From contig CM042697.1 in the NCBI GenBank assembly GCA_023614405.1, positions 470,190,792 to 470,254,791 of the forward strand: DNA of 64,000 bases, written 5' to 3'. The first letter of the stretch is position 1. The number at the start of each line of letters is the position of its first letter. The notes below the pieces were generated by a model. It worked only from the letters and a program-made list of their open reading frames with translations, ran no database searches and was not told where the DNA came from. The position numbers were made by a program, and so were the translations under genes. Shown here piece after piece: positions 1 through 13,375 of this stretch. The stretch comes from Avena insularis. Taxonomy: Eukaryota; Streptophyta; Magnoliopsida; Poales; Poaceae.

Positions 1-2683
1 AGGAGCAGGAGGAGGACGAGGAGTAGCAGGAGGAGCGCGAGGAGTACGAGGAGGAGCAGGACGAGGAGGACAAGGACGAGGAGGAGGACGACACCGGGGG
101 CCCACAGTTGAGGACCGAACCAGGAGGACTAGATTACTGGCGGAGGTTGCACCTTCACATAGGGTTGGACGACGTCGACGGACTTCGGTTCCCTCCTTTA
201 GTGAGGTACCTATTGCTATCATGCCCACTAACTGTTATCACTACTACTATCCTTAGGTATCTTCTCTAATTAATACTATCCTTAGGTACCCTCCGCTAGT
301 GGCACCGCAGCTTCGCAGGACGAGGAGTTCCAGCAGGAGGAGGAGCAGGAGGAGGAGGAGCAGGAGGAGTAGGACGATCAGGACGAGGAGCTCCATCAGC
401 AGGACGAGGATGAGGAGGAGGTATGCTCTTTTCTCCTATATTCCACCCACTTTGTTTCATTCAGTTACATTAATTTGCATTTTAATTTGTAGCAGCAGGA
501 GGACGAGGAAGAGGATGAGATACCCTCTTTTGAGCAACAGGAGAACGAGTCAGAGAGGGCGGGTAGGTTGTGGGTTCGAGGCCCAAATAAGGTCCCGAAT
601 CCACCAAAAACTGATGCGGGGAAATTCCTCCTTGTGCCTACCTAAATGTAAGTGTCTATCTGTTGATCATATACGGAGGTTGCTAGTACTATTTTAGCGC
701 ATACTAATATTTTGATTCATGTGCAGGAACTTTAAGTTTGTTGATCAGTCGACCTAGAGATGTCATCTTCCAGCTGGCATTCTTACGTGTTTGCTGAAGA
801 AGTATTGGCCAGGTCTCTACAAGTCAGGCCTTGAGGAAAAGAAGTTAGCCCTCGAATAGGAGGACTATGAGGCCGCTAAGTCCGGGGGCACCATGACCGA
901 TGATGATGGTGTGACTTTTGTGCCCAACCATGCACAAGTTGTGCACAACAAGTTTTGGGTAAGTCATTCTTTATTGACATCTGTTTTATGCCTTCAAGTG
1001 ACTTGTACACTCATCTTTCCGTGCTAACTTATGATTCTCACCATGTTTGATGCATGATTGTAGGCATATTATAGAGTGGATCCTGAGCATGAGGAGAAGG
1101 CGAACGAGGTCTTCGAGATTATGGCGAGGAAGCAGGTGCGCCAGATGATTTACGATGCTAAAAATATTGCAATCTCGCACTACTACGCCGAACAAGGCAA
1201 GAGGAAACTGAAGAGCCACATTGTTGCCGAGAAGCTCGGAGACAAGGTCAAGGTGGAAGATCTCTTGGCGGTGAGTAAATTGTCTTTTTATTCTATGTCC
1301 ATCCTAAATTGCATTTTCTGTTCTTGATTTGAGATGTTTTCATTTCTTAGACTGTTCCAAAGTGGTGCTATGGAAAGAAGGATGGTTAGGAGAGGTTGGT
1401 GGACATGTGGACGAGTGATCCGGAATTCTTCGCCAAGAGCGAGCAAAATAAGAAAAATCGCGGCCATGAGGGAAAACATGTTCAAGGAAACAGGGACTTC
1501 AACCGCTTCAAGGACTACAAGGTATATATATGAAACAACCTCCTTCTATTACACGACATGTTACTTTTATAATGCATAACATTTGTTTTATGCACTATAG
1601 GTGGCTGCTAATGACGGTGTTGACATTCCTGACGTTGAAGTGTGGCAGCAGGCTCGTAAGAAGAAGGATCCCAAACCCAAGGAGGATCCTTACTACGGCT
1701 CCACCACTGAGACCGTGAGCGACTACTCGAACAGGTTATTTATTTCCACCATATGTACTAATGTCTACCATGCTTATGGATTGCTACTATGCTTATTCAT
1801 TGGCATAAAGATTCTTAATGCGGTATACTCGAGCAGGTTCGAAGAGTTGTATGGGCCGGATTCTCAGCCCCTTCAGCAGCCGATCGATGAGACAGCATTG
1901 CTCCTCGCTGGGGGCGGCAAGCCACATGGCCGCTTCAAGATTCTTAATGCCGTGGTTCCCTCTACGACCACTCTCACACGGTTCAAAGCTACCACGGGCG
2001 TCACTGCTTCTATCCCACCTCGTGCACCGCGTCGCGAAGTAAGTTTTTTCTCATTTTTATCCGAATTTAGACTTTTGATCATGCATGTGTATGGTTATGA
2101 GATTCATTATGTCAAATTGTAGCCCCTCTATGAGGATGCCTACAGGGAGGTTTGCCAGGAGTTTCACCAAAAGATGAAGGAATGGTATGCTACAATTGAT
2201 GCCCGCGAGGATCACATTCAAGCGGCACATAAGGTTATTTTTTGCCCATTTAGCTACTTGCAAGCGGTTCTTATGGTGTATTTTCCTTGTCCATGCGTGA
2301 CATATAATCTCACTTGCAGGCGTGGTATATGGCTCAGACGAATGGTACTCCATGCCCCCTTTTGTCGAACCTCCACCAAAACCACCGATGCAGATGTTGC
2401 CAGAGGTCAATTCCTTGCACGTCTAGCCACGGGGACTCCGGTTAGTACTTCACATAACTACAAGGTTATTAGTTACTTGTCACAAAAGAACTACTAAGTT
2501 ACTAGATACTATTGCGCTCAAACATATGTAGGGATCAGCTCATTCAGAGACACCCTTTGGTCATATATCGCCTCTTTGGCGAGTCGCCTAGGACAACTCC
2601 ACTTCACTTTGGTGGTCCTAGTCCGTCATTCTGGACCGCTCTCGACGAGGATCATTACTCAGACCGACGCTGTCGATGCTTAA
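1..2683 (+). pseudogene. CACTA-associated Ptta/En/Spm-type protein, degenerate, multi-exon
   Basis: Exons can be joined by good GT-AG sites: up to 420, ~493-647, 727-958, 1064-1270, 1351-1521, 1601-1734, 1837-2038, 2123-2233, 2320-2440 and 2532-2683 (stop TAA). The first visible exon is an acidic low-complexity (GAG/GAC)n tract encoding Glu/Asp runs. Recognisable segments include KYWPGLYKSG (exon from 727), HYYAEQGKRKLKSH (exon from 1064) and VPKWCYGKKDG (exon from 1351), as in plant CACTA-encoded Ptta/En/Spm (Transposase_24-like) proteins. In-frame stops break it: one after VDQST, one after KKLALE, one after YGKKDG. These proteins lie downstream of the main transposase gene in autonomous CACTAs; here the protein is presumably dead. 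The 5' end is outside the window. Confidence 0.72.
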
Positions 2684-3175
2684 GTTAGTTGCAAGCAACA
2701 CTTACATAATTTACCATGCATAAATTTTTACTTAGACAATTTGCTATACAAAAACTTTTAACTTTTTCTCAACTTCTCATGCATGAACTTTGACTTAGAC
2801 AATTTTCCATTATAAATAAGCGTGTTCTTTCGTTTTGTAGTGATCTCGAAGTCTATGATCCAGTGCTCTAAGTCCGTTGAAGACCGGTTGCTATGTATCC
2901 CATGACTATGTGTATTGAACATGTAGTGATCATGCTCTCCAAGACAATGTGCAATTAATGACATTGTAGTGATGACTATGTGTAATGAACTTGTAGTGAT
3001 GATTATATGCAATGAACTTGGAACGATGAGTGTGTGTATGACTATGTATCTACGAATATTTGATAGCCTTGAATTCTTTTGCATGGTTTATAGTCAATTC
3101 ATATATATATATATATTCATGTGCTTGCCTGTGGGCATTTTTTTTTGTATAAATAAGCTGCAAAAAAATACTGGC

Positions 3176-3850
3176 ACATCAACACCGACAGTTATACCGT
3201 CAGCCCTATAATGGCTAGCACGACCTGGACATCAACGCCGACGGTTATACCGTCGGCCCTATAACTACCAGCACGTCCTGGACATCGACGCCGACGGTTA
3301 TACCGTCGGCCCTGTAACGGCCACCATGGTGTCGTCGGTAACTGCACCTGGACACAACAGCAGCAACGCCGATGGTAATACCGTCGGTAGTATAACTATA
3401 CCTGGACACAACAGCAGCAACGCCGACGGTAATACTGTCGGTAGTATAACTACAACTGGGGTGAACTGGCCAAACACCGACGGTAATACCGTCAGCACTA
3501 TAACTACACGTGGGCACTAAAGTTTTAACGCCGACGGTAATTCCGTCGGCACTATAACTACACCTGGGTACTCCCAACACCCTGGTCTTCCTACACGTGG
3601 CCATCTACACCGTCATCTAAGGTCCGTTAACTTCGTGCGCCGACGGCCATGTGACGCCGACGGGCGGCATATACTGTCGGCACAAGCGGCTACGCTGAGG
3701 TTCGATGCTACGCCGACGGGCATGTAGCTGTGCTGACGCGAGAGATACTGATGGCTCTGTGCCGACGGTCACCGTCGGCGTTGTCATGTGCTGACGGTTT
3801 TCCGGGCTACGCTGACGGTTATAACCGTCGGCATCGTAGATTGTTCCCGT
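3176..3850. repeat. Subterminal palindromic repeats of the CACTA element
   Basis: About 25-60 bp units built on GCCGACGG...CCGTCGGC, several of them short palindromes with a TTATA or TAATA centre followed by a CCTATAA/ACTATAA tail (for example near 3236-3262, 3289-3315, 3366-3390, 3420-3445, 3475-3505, 3530-3560). Beyond 3600 the motif becomes more degenerate. This is the clustered subterminal motif array of CACTA elements, presumed binding sites for the element's own DNA-binding protein. Both strands carry small spurious open frames here. Confidence 0.8.
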
Positions 3851-3854
3851 AGTG

Positions 3855-4126
3855 AGTGAAGATGCCTACCGGCCACATCCGCACCATCATCTCAAGACTA
3901 TCAAAATGACAGGGTTATACGGTTTACTTGGTCAGGTTGAGCTAGCACTCTACCTCCTTCGGAATGCGACTTCTCTTGAGCATATGATAATAGATCCAGT
4001 TGTGAGGAATAACCGGTTGATTCCATCCATGCGTGTAGCAAAGCAAGACATGCCGCGACACGAGCATTGCCCTCCATAAACTTCCGAGGCAAGACTTCAA
4101 AAAAGTCCTTGAAATTCTGTATTAAG
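3855..4126 (+). pseudogene. F-box/LRR-FBD protein C-terminal remnant
   Basis: Directly after the CACTA terminus an open frame reads HLKTIKMTGLYGLLGQVELA...LLRNATSLEHMIIDP, the hallmark of the C-terminal FBD region of plant F-box/LRR proteins (a conserved 'G..GQ.EL..Y.L.NA..LE.M.I.P' pattern). Near 4060 the frame shifts: the expected ending (LPRQDFKKVLEIL) continues in another frame up to about 4126. The rest of the gene is not adjacent, so the CACTA at 1-3854 appears to have split it, and a second CACTA entered just 3' of it at 4153. FBD proteins are SCF ubiquitin-ligase substrate receptors. What remains is a non-functional fragment. Confidence 0.6.
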
Positions 4127-4159
4127 GGGATATGAAACTATGTTGCAGGTCTCACTACA

Positions 4160-4325
4160 GGAATGGGAAGCTACGCCGACGGCCGGTCGCTACGCCGACG
4201 GCCAAACGTCGGGGCCGTCGGCGTAGCCATCGTTTAGGCCAGCCCCGCCAAGCAGCCGTCGGCGTAGAATTTCCCTCGGCATATCCTATGCTACGCCGAC
4301 GGCTGCCCTCGGCGTAGCTATTTTT
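4160..4325. repeat. Left subterminal repeats of the non-autonomous CACTA
   Basis: Repeated TACGCCGACGGC and its reverse complement GCCGTCGGCGTA in direct and inverted order. The same motif is repeated in the right subterminal block at 7728-7935. These are the presumed transposase/DNA-binding-protein sites. Confidence 0.75.
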
Positions 4326-4487
4326 TATTTTATCTCATTAAACTTTGAAAAATCATAACTAAATCATTCTAATTCGGAAAAATACAAATAATATATCAAA
4401 ATTTGCAGAAAAATAAGACCTATCTATCTACACTCTAATATTAAACATTTGTAAATAAAAATTAAGTAAAACATAAAACATTATATA

Positions 4488-7190
4488 TAGTTTAAAACGG
4501 GCATAAAAAAATTAAAAATAATCGAAACAATACGAAACCTTCGCGTGGTGTTATATTATGTGACATAGTTAGAAGGAAAAATATAAAACTTGGTATATTG
4601 ATTATGTCTCAAAGAAACCTTCAAAAAATGACCTATCTCATTCGAGGTTTCTTGGCTTTCGGGTCAAATGACCAATGTTATGGCTAGAATCAAGGCAATG
4701 TTCCCATATTGTGCATACATGTGGATCATAGGATGGCGAACAATGTTGCAGGAGGAAGCTTTCCTTTTTGTCGCACCAAAAAGCCATTTTCCATTTTCCG
4801 AGCATAAAAACAGACGGTTTTGTGAAGCAACCACCAAATGGCTAATTCAAAATACTACCACCATATTTTACAAAAATACTAGACCACCTTATATGGACAA
4901 TGTCCCAACAGGGGAATCCGAAACCTTTCCGTCCACCTCTGGTGAAAAAGACAAATTCCTGCCGAATCGGTAGGAAGTGGGTCAGATATGAACTACAGGT
5001 ACATGATCCGATGCTCATGTTTTTTTACAAAAATCATTTTTAGGTTCACAATATGCTATTTTATCAAAGATCCAATGCAAGTTTAGCGAGGCTCGGCCCC
5101 GAGCTAAGAATCTTCATGCCCGCCGTTCGACAAAGTTTGACGATAGTTTAAAACGAGCATAAAATATTCAAAAACAATCGAAACAATGCGAAACCTTCGC
5201 GTGGTGTCATATTATGTGACATAGTTATAAGTAAAAATATTAAACTTGATATATTGATTATGTCTCAAAGAAACCTTCAAAAAATGACCTATCTCATTCG
5301 AGGTTTCTTGGCTTTCGGGTCAAATGACCAATGTTATCCCTAGAATCAAGGCATAGTTTGTGATAATATGCCCATATTGTGCATATACATGCATCATGGG
5401 ATGGCGGACAATATTGCAGGAGCAAGTTTTTCTTTTCGTCGCACCAAAAAGCTATTTTCCATTTTCCGAGCACAAAAAACGGACGGTTTTATGAAGCAAC
5501 CACCAAATGGCTAATTCGAAATGCTACCACCACATTTTACAAAAAATACTATACCACCTTATATGGACAATGTCCCAACAGGGGGGATCCGAAACCTTTC
5601 TGTCCATCTCTGGTGAAAAAGACAAATTCCTGCCGAATCGGTAGGAAGTGGGTCAGATATGAACTACAGGTACATGATCCGATGCTCATGTTTTTTTACA
5701 AAAATCATTTTTAGGTTCACAATATGCTATTTTATCAAAGATCCAATGCAATTTTAGAGAGGCTCGGCCCCGAGCTAAGAATCTTCATGCCTGTCGTTTG
5801 ACAAAGTTTGACGATGGTTTAAAACGGGCATAAAAATTCAAAAACAATCGAAACAATGCGAAACCTTCGCGTGGTGTCATGTTATGTGACATAGTTATAA
5901 GAAAAAATATCAAACTTGATATATTGATTATGTCTCAAAGAAACCTTCACAAAATGACCTATCTCATTCGAGGTTTCTTGGCTTTCGGGTCAAATAACCA
6001 ATGTCATAGCTAGAATCAAGGCATAGTTTGTGATAATGTCCCCATATTGTGCATACATGTGCATCATGGGATGACGAACAATGTTGCAGGAGGAATTTTT
6101 CCTTTTTATCGCACCAAAAATCCATTTTCCATTTTCCGAGCACAAAACCGAACGGGTTTGTGAAGCAACCACCAAATAGCTAATTCAAAATACTACCACC
6201 ACATTTTACAAAAATATTATACCACCTTATATGGATAATGTCCCAACAGGGGAACCTGAAACCTTTCCGTCCACCTCTGGTGAAAAAGACCAATTCCCGT
6301 CGAATCGGTAGGAAGTGGGTCAAATATGAACTACAGGTACATAATCCGATGCCCCATTTTTTTTACAAAAATCATTTTTAGGTTTATAATATGCTATTTT
6401 ATCAAAGATCCAATGCAAGTTTAGCGAGGCTCGGCCCAGAGCTAAGAATCTCCATGCCTGCCATTCGACAAAGTTTGACAATGGTTTAAAACGGGCATAA
6501 AAAATTCAAAAACAATCGAAACAATGCGAAACCTTCGTGTGGTGTCATATTATGTGACATAGTTATAAGGAAAAATATCAAACTTGATATATTGATTATG
6601 TCTCAAAAAACCCTTCACAAAATGACCTATCGCATTCGAGGTTTCTTGGCTTTCGAGTCAAATGACCAATGTTATGGCTAGAATCAAGGCATAGTTTGTG
6701 ATAATATGCCCATATTGTGCATACACATGCATCATGAGATGGCGAACAATGTTATAGGAGGAAGTTTTCATTTTCGTCGCACCAAAAAGCCATTTTCTAT
6801 TTTTTGAGCATAAAAACGGACGGTTTTGTGAAGCAACCACCAAATGGATAATTCAAAATGCTACCACCATATTTTACAAAAATACTATACCACCTTATAT
6901 GGACAATATCCCAACAGGGGGATCCGAAACCTTTATGTCCACCTCTCGTAAAAAAGATAAATTCCTGCTGAATCGAAAGTAAGTGGGTCAGATATGAACT
7001 ACAAGTATATGATCCGATGCTCATGTGTTTTTTATAAAAATCATTTTTAGGTTCACAATATGCTATTTTATCAAAGATCCAATGCAAGTTTTCCTTTTCA
7101 TCGTACACAAAAGACATTTTTCATGTTCCGAGCGTAAAAAGGGGGATTTTCTGAAGCAACCACCAAATAGGTAATTCAAAAACAGAGGGT
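4488..7190. repeat. Tandem array of ~665 bp units inside the CACTA element
   Basis: Four near-identical copies begin at about 4488, 5144, 5814 and 6482 (marker: GTTTAAAACGGGCATAAAA and variants), giving periods of about 657, 670 and 667 bp. Each copy contains the same ordered landmarks: a GAAACCTTCGCGTGGTGT block, TTCGAGGTTTCTTGGCTTTC, CCAACAGGGG and ATGCTATTTTATCAAAGATC. The array ends with a partial fifth unit around 7090-7190. Small open frames in it, including copies on both strands, are repeat artefacts. Confidence 0.88.
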
Positions 7191-7727
7191 TTGTGATTAG
7201 TTGATATGGATATCATATTTGGATTCCTCTCATTTTTCTGATCAATTTAGACATATTATTTGTCGAATTCTGATTTATGGATTTAAAGATATTAATTATT
7301 CCATATTAAATATAAAAATACAAAAAAGTAAAATTATTATATTTTTATTTGAATTCAATAATATTTTTACTTATTCATTAATGTTTACTTAAATAATTGT
7401 TTGTAATTTCAAAAAACACAAACATGTGACATGATGATATAAGAGTTAATAGGATTGATATCATAGTATTGACAACAATGTCTGAATTACTTTGCGGAAA
7501 CAGATTCTGAAGGAACGAGGACGTTAAGCGTGCTGGAGCTGGAGTAGTATTAGGATGGGTGGCCAGCCGAAAAGTTTGACCAAGACTGCAATTTAATTAA
7601 ATATTAAGTGTAGTTAGTGTTAAAAATGTTCAAAGTGAGAGATTAACTAGTCAAACAATTCAAAGATTCAAAAATTGAGAAAAAAAATATATAAAAAAAA
7701 TTAAAAAATATATATTTTTGCAACCTG

Positions 7728-7940
7728 TCGGCAAGCTATGCCGACGGCCGCTACGCCGACGGCATTGCCCTCGGCGTAGCATACGCCGACGACATTTTGA
7801 TACGCCGACGGCCTCTATGTACTCCGCCGAGGGAGACCTTTGCCGAGGAGGCTACGCCGAGGGCAGCAGTCGGCGTACCATACGCCGAGGGCATTTTGGC
7901 CTACGCCGACGGCTTTTTGCCCTCGGCGTAGCACGCACGT
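7728..7940. repeat. Right subterminal repeats of the non-autonomous CACTA
   Basis: Multiple TACGCCGACGGC/TACGCCGAGGGC motifs, several in inverted orientation, immediately inside the right terminus. They mirror the left block at 4160-4325. Confidence 0.75.
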
Positions 7941-7949
7941 CCTGTAGTG

Positions 7950-8509
7950 TCTATTTTAATTATTTGTTATCATAGAAGTTCAGATCAATAATCGTGTTTT
8001 ATAGGGAAAACTTTTCTGTACGCGTGATGCACTAATCTATGTATTGACATGATTATAAAGGATTAAATCACAAGATGCGTTTTTGTCTTTTGAGTTAGAG
8101 ATTTCTGAACATACGCAATTCATTTATGTGATGTTGTTCAGGAGTCAAGAATGGCATGCAACCCTGTTTGCCCGTCATACCTTTTGTACGAGTACTATCA
8201 TTCAATTTCTCCCAATCTGAGAAAGTCACTACTCGCTGTCAGAAGGAGATGACGATCTTGACTTTTGTAGTTTTAAAATATGACAGATTAAAGTGATTAA
8301 ACCACACTTTGCACCACAAGCACAACCTAAATGGAGAGCTCAACTAGCATAGTACCCTGGTTGTCTGGTATAATAAAGCCATGTCGCGAATCACCAAAAC
8401 TTAATACAATATATAAACATGTCGTATTTTTCTAAACTTATGTCTAGGTCGGACCATCTGATCTAAAAAAATTATTGTTGTCTAGGTTTTTTATTTTACT
8501 AATTTTTTA
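7950..8509. other. Intergenic stretch, no recognisable feature
   Basis: AT-rich sequence between the CACTA element and the retroposon. I see no open frame, repeat boundary or RNA gene. It may include the 3' flank of the disrupted F-box/FBD gene. Confidence 0.5.
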
Positions 8510-8524
8510 TTGTTGTGTGAATCT

Positions 8525-9186
8525 TTTTTTGACGAAATTCAACCGATCTATTAATAATCATCAATAGCAGTACAAAAAGGATCAAAAGTAATAAAAATTA
8601 CAAATAGGTCATTGGACCATCTAGCAACGACTACAAACACTAACGCGAGCCGAAGACGCGCCTTCGTCCTTACCCCTCCATCACTGGAGCCGAGCAAAAC
8701 TTGTCATAGTAGAGCTTGTTATAGTAGACAGACAGAAAGTCATGGTGCTAAAGCCACAAAGGACTAACGCACTAGAGTAGCAACCATCACCAATGATGAC
8801 AACCAAAGATCGGTAGAAACTGATCTGAAAACAAACCAACAAACACGAAAACGGACAGAATCCCAGGAGATCCGCCGGACAAACGACTCTATGCGCCTTT
8901 CATCGACGCTAGATACGCCACAGAGCAAGGATAGAGCGGGGAGGACCTTATTCTGACTTCAGGACGTAGCTGTCAATTCAACATTCCGGAAAAGACACTA
9001 AAAAGACTAAACAAAGAACATAAAACCTCCCGCCGACGAGAGGTCGTGGTCCGCCACACCACCAAGACTAAAGAACACCCGAGGCGGAGCGGACCGACGA
9101 CGTCGCCAGTGAGTCGTGGAACCCTAGATGGGTTTTCTCTCCTTCATGTCTCCTCTCTCTGGCTGCTGCGGTACGTACCGCTTTGT
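8525..9186 (-). mobile_element. Short non-LTR retroposon with 15 bp TSD
   Basis: A perfect 15 bp direct repeat, TTGTTGTGTGAATCT, flanks the segment (8510-8524 and 9187-9201). The insert begins on the plus strand with a T-run and GACGAAATTCAACCGATC, so read on the minus strand it ends in a poly(A) tail: target-primed reverse transcription of a minus-strand element. The 662 bp body has no intact coding frame. It is either a heavily 5'-truncated LINE or a LINE-mobilised non-autonomous retroposon. The minus-strand 5' end is GC-rich and looks like a transcript leader. A similar interspersed sequence is common in Triticeae (recollection, not checked). Confidence 0.82.
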
Positions 9187-9526
9187 TTGTTGTGTGAATC
9201 TGAACACGAAGACATAAAACAACTTAGATATATTTGAATGGATTCTCGATATATTTAATGGATTCTCCATAAAAGGACCATTGTGAATCTGAACACGGAG
9301 ACACTAAATTTGGCAAACCGATTCTATTTGGATGGGTTCTCGATAGAATGTCTCCTATGAAAAAAAAAATTAGTGAAATCACCATTTCACCGTGCAAATG
9401 CCAAGAGAGAGTCCACGGACATTCATCTGCACCGTTGTTGTTCCATCGGGCGGCCGATACTTCGGATACACCTCACCCAAGCCGCACAAGCACGGCCGCA
9501 GCCTCTACTCCCAAACCTTGTCTCCA

Positions 9527-11351
<1,825 letters not shown>

Positions 11352-12400
11352 GTTTAAGAACATTAGAACAAAGTACGTTCTTCCTGCTCCTGTACGATCG
11401 ATCATAACTTCATAAGACTACTCGTGTATTGAATTACTTGGTAGTCTGACTGTTTGACCAAAGTGGATGTACTTGATGCCCCTCCTCTGAGCAGTTTTCC
11501 TCTGTTCTTGCTATGCTCTTACTAGTGGGAAGGATTCAGCGAGAACGTTGAGAACTTAAAACTGCTTGTTAACTTACTACCTGCTTCTTAGTTAATGTTT
11601 TGCATATATAGTCTACTTCAGCAGCCTTGTTAACGCACTCGGCGAAGGATTCGAAAAACTGGCAGCGGTTTGAGTTATGTAGACAGTACAGAGAGAGAGA
11701 GAGAGGGTCTTCCGTTGGTTGAAACTGAGCATTCTGATGTATTATCTCTCTGGCAGCCTGGTCATGTTTCGTGCTGCCTCTCTATAATACCTGCAGGTTC
11801 CAGCCTAGTAGTCTATCAGTTTTCCTCTATGCTCTCTGGTAACTCCACTAGTATACCACCACCTGATTTTGGCCGGCCAAGTGCATGCGGCCAGGTATGT
11901 AGCTTGTCTCAGTCAGTATATATAGTGAAAACGTTGACGCTGGGACTAGGACCTATGAACACGTGAAAACGAAATGAAGAGCTTTTCTCCACCCAAAATA
12001 CCTCCCAAGCAAACTCATCGTAACCTTGTGCTGGGTGGCTGCGGAATCGTCGACGGTTGCTGCATATCCGCGCCGTCGTCCGTGAGGGGCCGTGCGGTGC
12101 TCCGGTTGAAGACCTGTGGGCGTGCTGTCACTACGTACGACTCATCGTGAAGACGAATAGTGTGTACTCCAACCGGTGGTGAAGGCGATTCTTGGTATTT
12201 TGCATTGATCACTAGTGGCATTTTCAACTTCCAATGGCCATGAATGCATGTTTACCGAGGAGTCACCTTCTCGCTGGTTTTAAGTGCAACCAGGCCAGGC
12301 CAGGCGCTGCTGCATAAATCGCCATCCTCCGCCATTCTTTTCGACTCACCGCGACCCCCAATTCCCCAGCATCTCACTCTCCACTTCTCCACCCCTCGCC
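11352..12400. other. Intergenic: HINT 3' region and MATH-BTB promoter/5' leader
   Basis: No gene seen. It contains a short (GA)n microsatellite at about 11690-11706 and then mixed sequence. Upstream of the MATH-BTB start, CATAAAT at about 12311 is a possible TATA-like element. Open frames here are short and without recognisable motifs. Confidence 0.4.
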
Positions 12401-13375
12401 ATGGCGAATGTCTGCACGAAGCTCACCGGCACCGTGCGCTCGGTGCGTCTTTTCCAGATCGACGGGTTCACCTTGGCGGCCAAGACCATGAGCACGACCG
12501 AGTGCATCAAATCCAGGTGGAATGTCGATGGGTACGAGTGGGAAATCCAGTGCTATCCTGCATATTATGATCCCCACGATTGGGTAGACTTCAAGCTAAT
12601 GTTCCTCGGTGAAGCCCGCAGCAGCAACGTGAGGGCAAGTCTCGGCTGTCTCCTGATACACCCGAGGATTGTATCCCACGTAGTAGAAAAGACCGTGTCA
12701 CATGTCTTCAAGCGTCCCAAAGACTGCTCAGCTGGAATCTCCCTCTTGCGCCCCGGATCCTCTCTGCCGGTGCCGGCGTCTCTCAAAGATGATTATCGCA
12801 TCGTGCAGTGCACCATCACTATCGTCAAAGAACTACCGGAACCGGCAAATCCGGTTCCCGTGCCACCCTCCAACCTGCACCGGCACCTCGGCGAGCTCCT
12901 GAGCAGCGGGACCGGATCCGACATCACATTCGTCGTATCCGGTGAGTCCTTCACTGCTCACAAGAACATACTTGCTGCAAGGTCCTCTGTCCTCATGGCC
13001 GAGTTCTTCGGGAACATGAGGGAGGCGAGCGCTGGACGTGTCGTGATCGAGGACATGGAGGCGGCCGCATTCAAAGCCATGCTGCACTTCATCTACACAG
13101 ACACGGTTCCTGAGCTTGATTGGAAGCTGGAGGCCGTGGCGACGTTGGCTCAACATCTGCTCGCGGCCTCCGACAGGTACGGGCTGGACAGGCTCAAGGT
13201 GATCTGCGAGAGCAAGCTGGCCGGTGGTGTCACTGTTGACACTGCGGCGACGACTCTGGCTCTGGCTGAACAGCACAACTGCTCGCATCTCAAGGCCAAG
13301 TGCGTCGAGTTTATTGTCAGCACTCCTGAGATTCTTGATGCGGTGGTGGCGACCGAGGGCTATAAGCATCTGTAG
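12401..13375 (+). CDS. MATH-BTB domain protein, CUL3 ubiquitin-ligase substrate adaptor type
   Basis: A single uninterrupted exon encodes 324 residues. The start is the ATG at 12401, set in a strong context (GCCATGGCG); the frame stays open 39 codons further upstream, but that part lacks domain character. Residues ~10-145 form a divergent MATH domain (YEWEIQCYP, and DYRIVQCTITIV at its end). Residues ~160-275 are a BTB/POZ domain (GSDITFVVSGESFTAHKNIL, LAARSSVLMAEFFG, MLHFIYTDTVPEL), followed by a BACK-like helical tail. In plants such proteins bring targets to CUL3 E3 ligases, and the family is strongly expanded in grasses, often as intronless copies like this one. No inactivating change is visible; the MATH half is the more diverged. 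Confidence 0.92.
   Translation: MANVCTKLTGTVRSVRLFQIDGFTLAAKTMSTTECIKSRWNVDGYEWEIQCYPAYYDPHDWVDFKLMFLGEARSSNVRASLGCLLIHPRIVSHVVEKTVSHVFKRPKDCSAGISLLRPGSSLPVPASLKDDYRIVQCTITIVKELPEPANPVPVPPSNLHRHLGELLSSGTGSDITFVVSGESFTAHKNILAARSSVLMAEFFGNMREASAGRVVIEDMEAAAFKAMLHFIYTDTVPELDWKLEAVATLAQHLLAASDRYGLDRLKVICESKLAGGVTVDTAATTLALAEQHNCSHLKAKCVEFIVSTPEILDAVVATEGYKHL

Larger units (their letters stand above)
1..3854 (+). mobile_element. CACTA (En/Spm) DNA transposon, 3' portion
   Basis: This is the right-hand part of a CACTA element whose left end lies outside the window. The right terminus reads ...TTGTTCCCGTAGTG, ending at 3854, so the inverted terminus starts CACTACGGGAACAA. Just inside it (about 3176-3850) is a dense array of subterminal GCCGACGG/CCGTCGGC motifs, the usual transposase-binding architecture of this superfamily. 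A broken, intron-rich gene of the Ptta/En/Spm type occupies 1-2683. The 3 bp following the terminus are AGT; the matching TSD copy would be outside the window. It interrupts an F-box/FBD gene remnant that resumes immediately at 3855. Superfamily assignment is firm; family name not attempted. Confidence 0.88.
4153..7949. mobile_element. Complete non-autonomous CACTA element, TSD TCT
   Basis: The termini are CACTACAGGA at 4153 and TCCTGTAGTG ending at 7949, a perfect inverted 10 bp terminus. The flanking 3 bp are TCT at 4150-4152 and TCT at 7950-7952, the 3 bp TSD expected for CACTA elements. Subterminal blocks of TACGCCGACGGC motifs lie at about 4170-4320 and 7728-7935. The interior has no coding sequence; it is dominated by four tandem ~665 bp units plus a partial one. 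It is therefore a deletion-derivative/non-autonomous CACTA mobilised in trans. Confidence 0.92.

Noticed and set aside
1..420. Purine-rich (GAG/GAC)n tract as a microsatellite or promoter
   Set aside because: It reads as Glu/Asp codons of the first visible exon and ends at a GT donor, so it fits a coding low-complexity region of the CACTA gene.
3176..3620. Regularly spaced palindromic repeats resembling a CRISPR array
   Set aside because: Spacers are also repetitive, the region abuts a CACTA terminus, and the organism is a plant. Subterminal transposon repeats explain it.
5379..7117. Open frames of 60-111 codons on both strands in the 665 bp array
   Set aside because: They recur once per unit in differing lengths and frames; repeat by-products.
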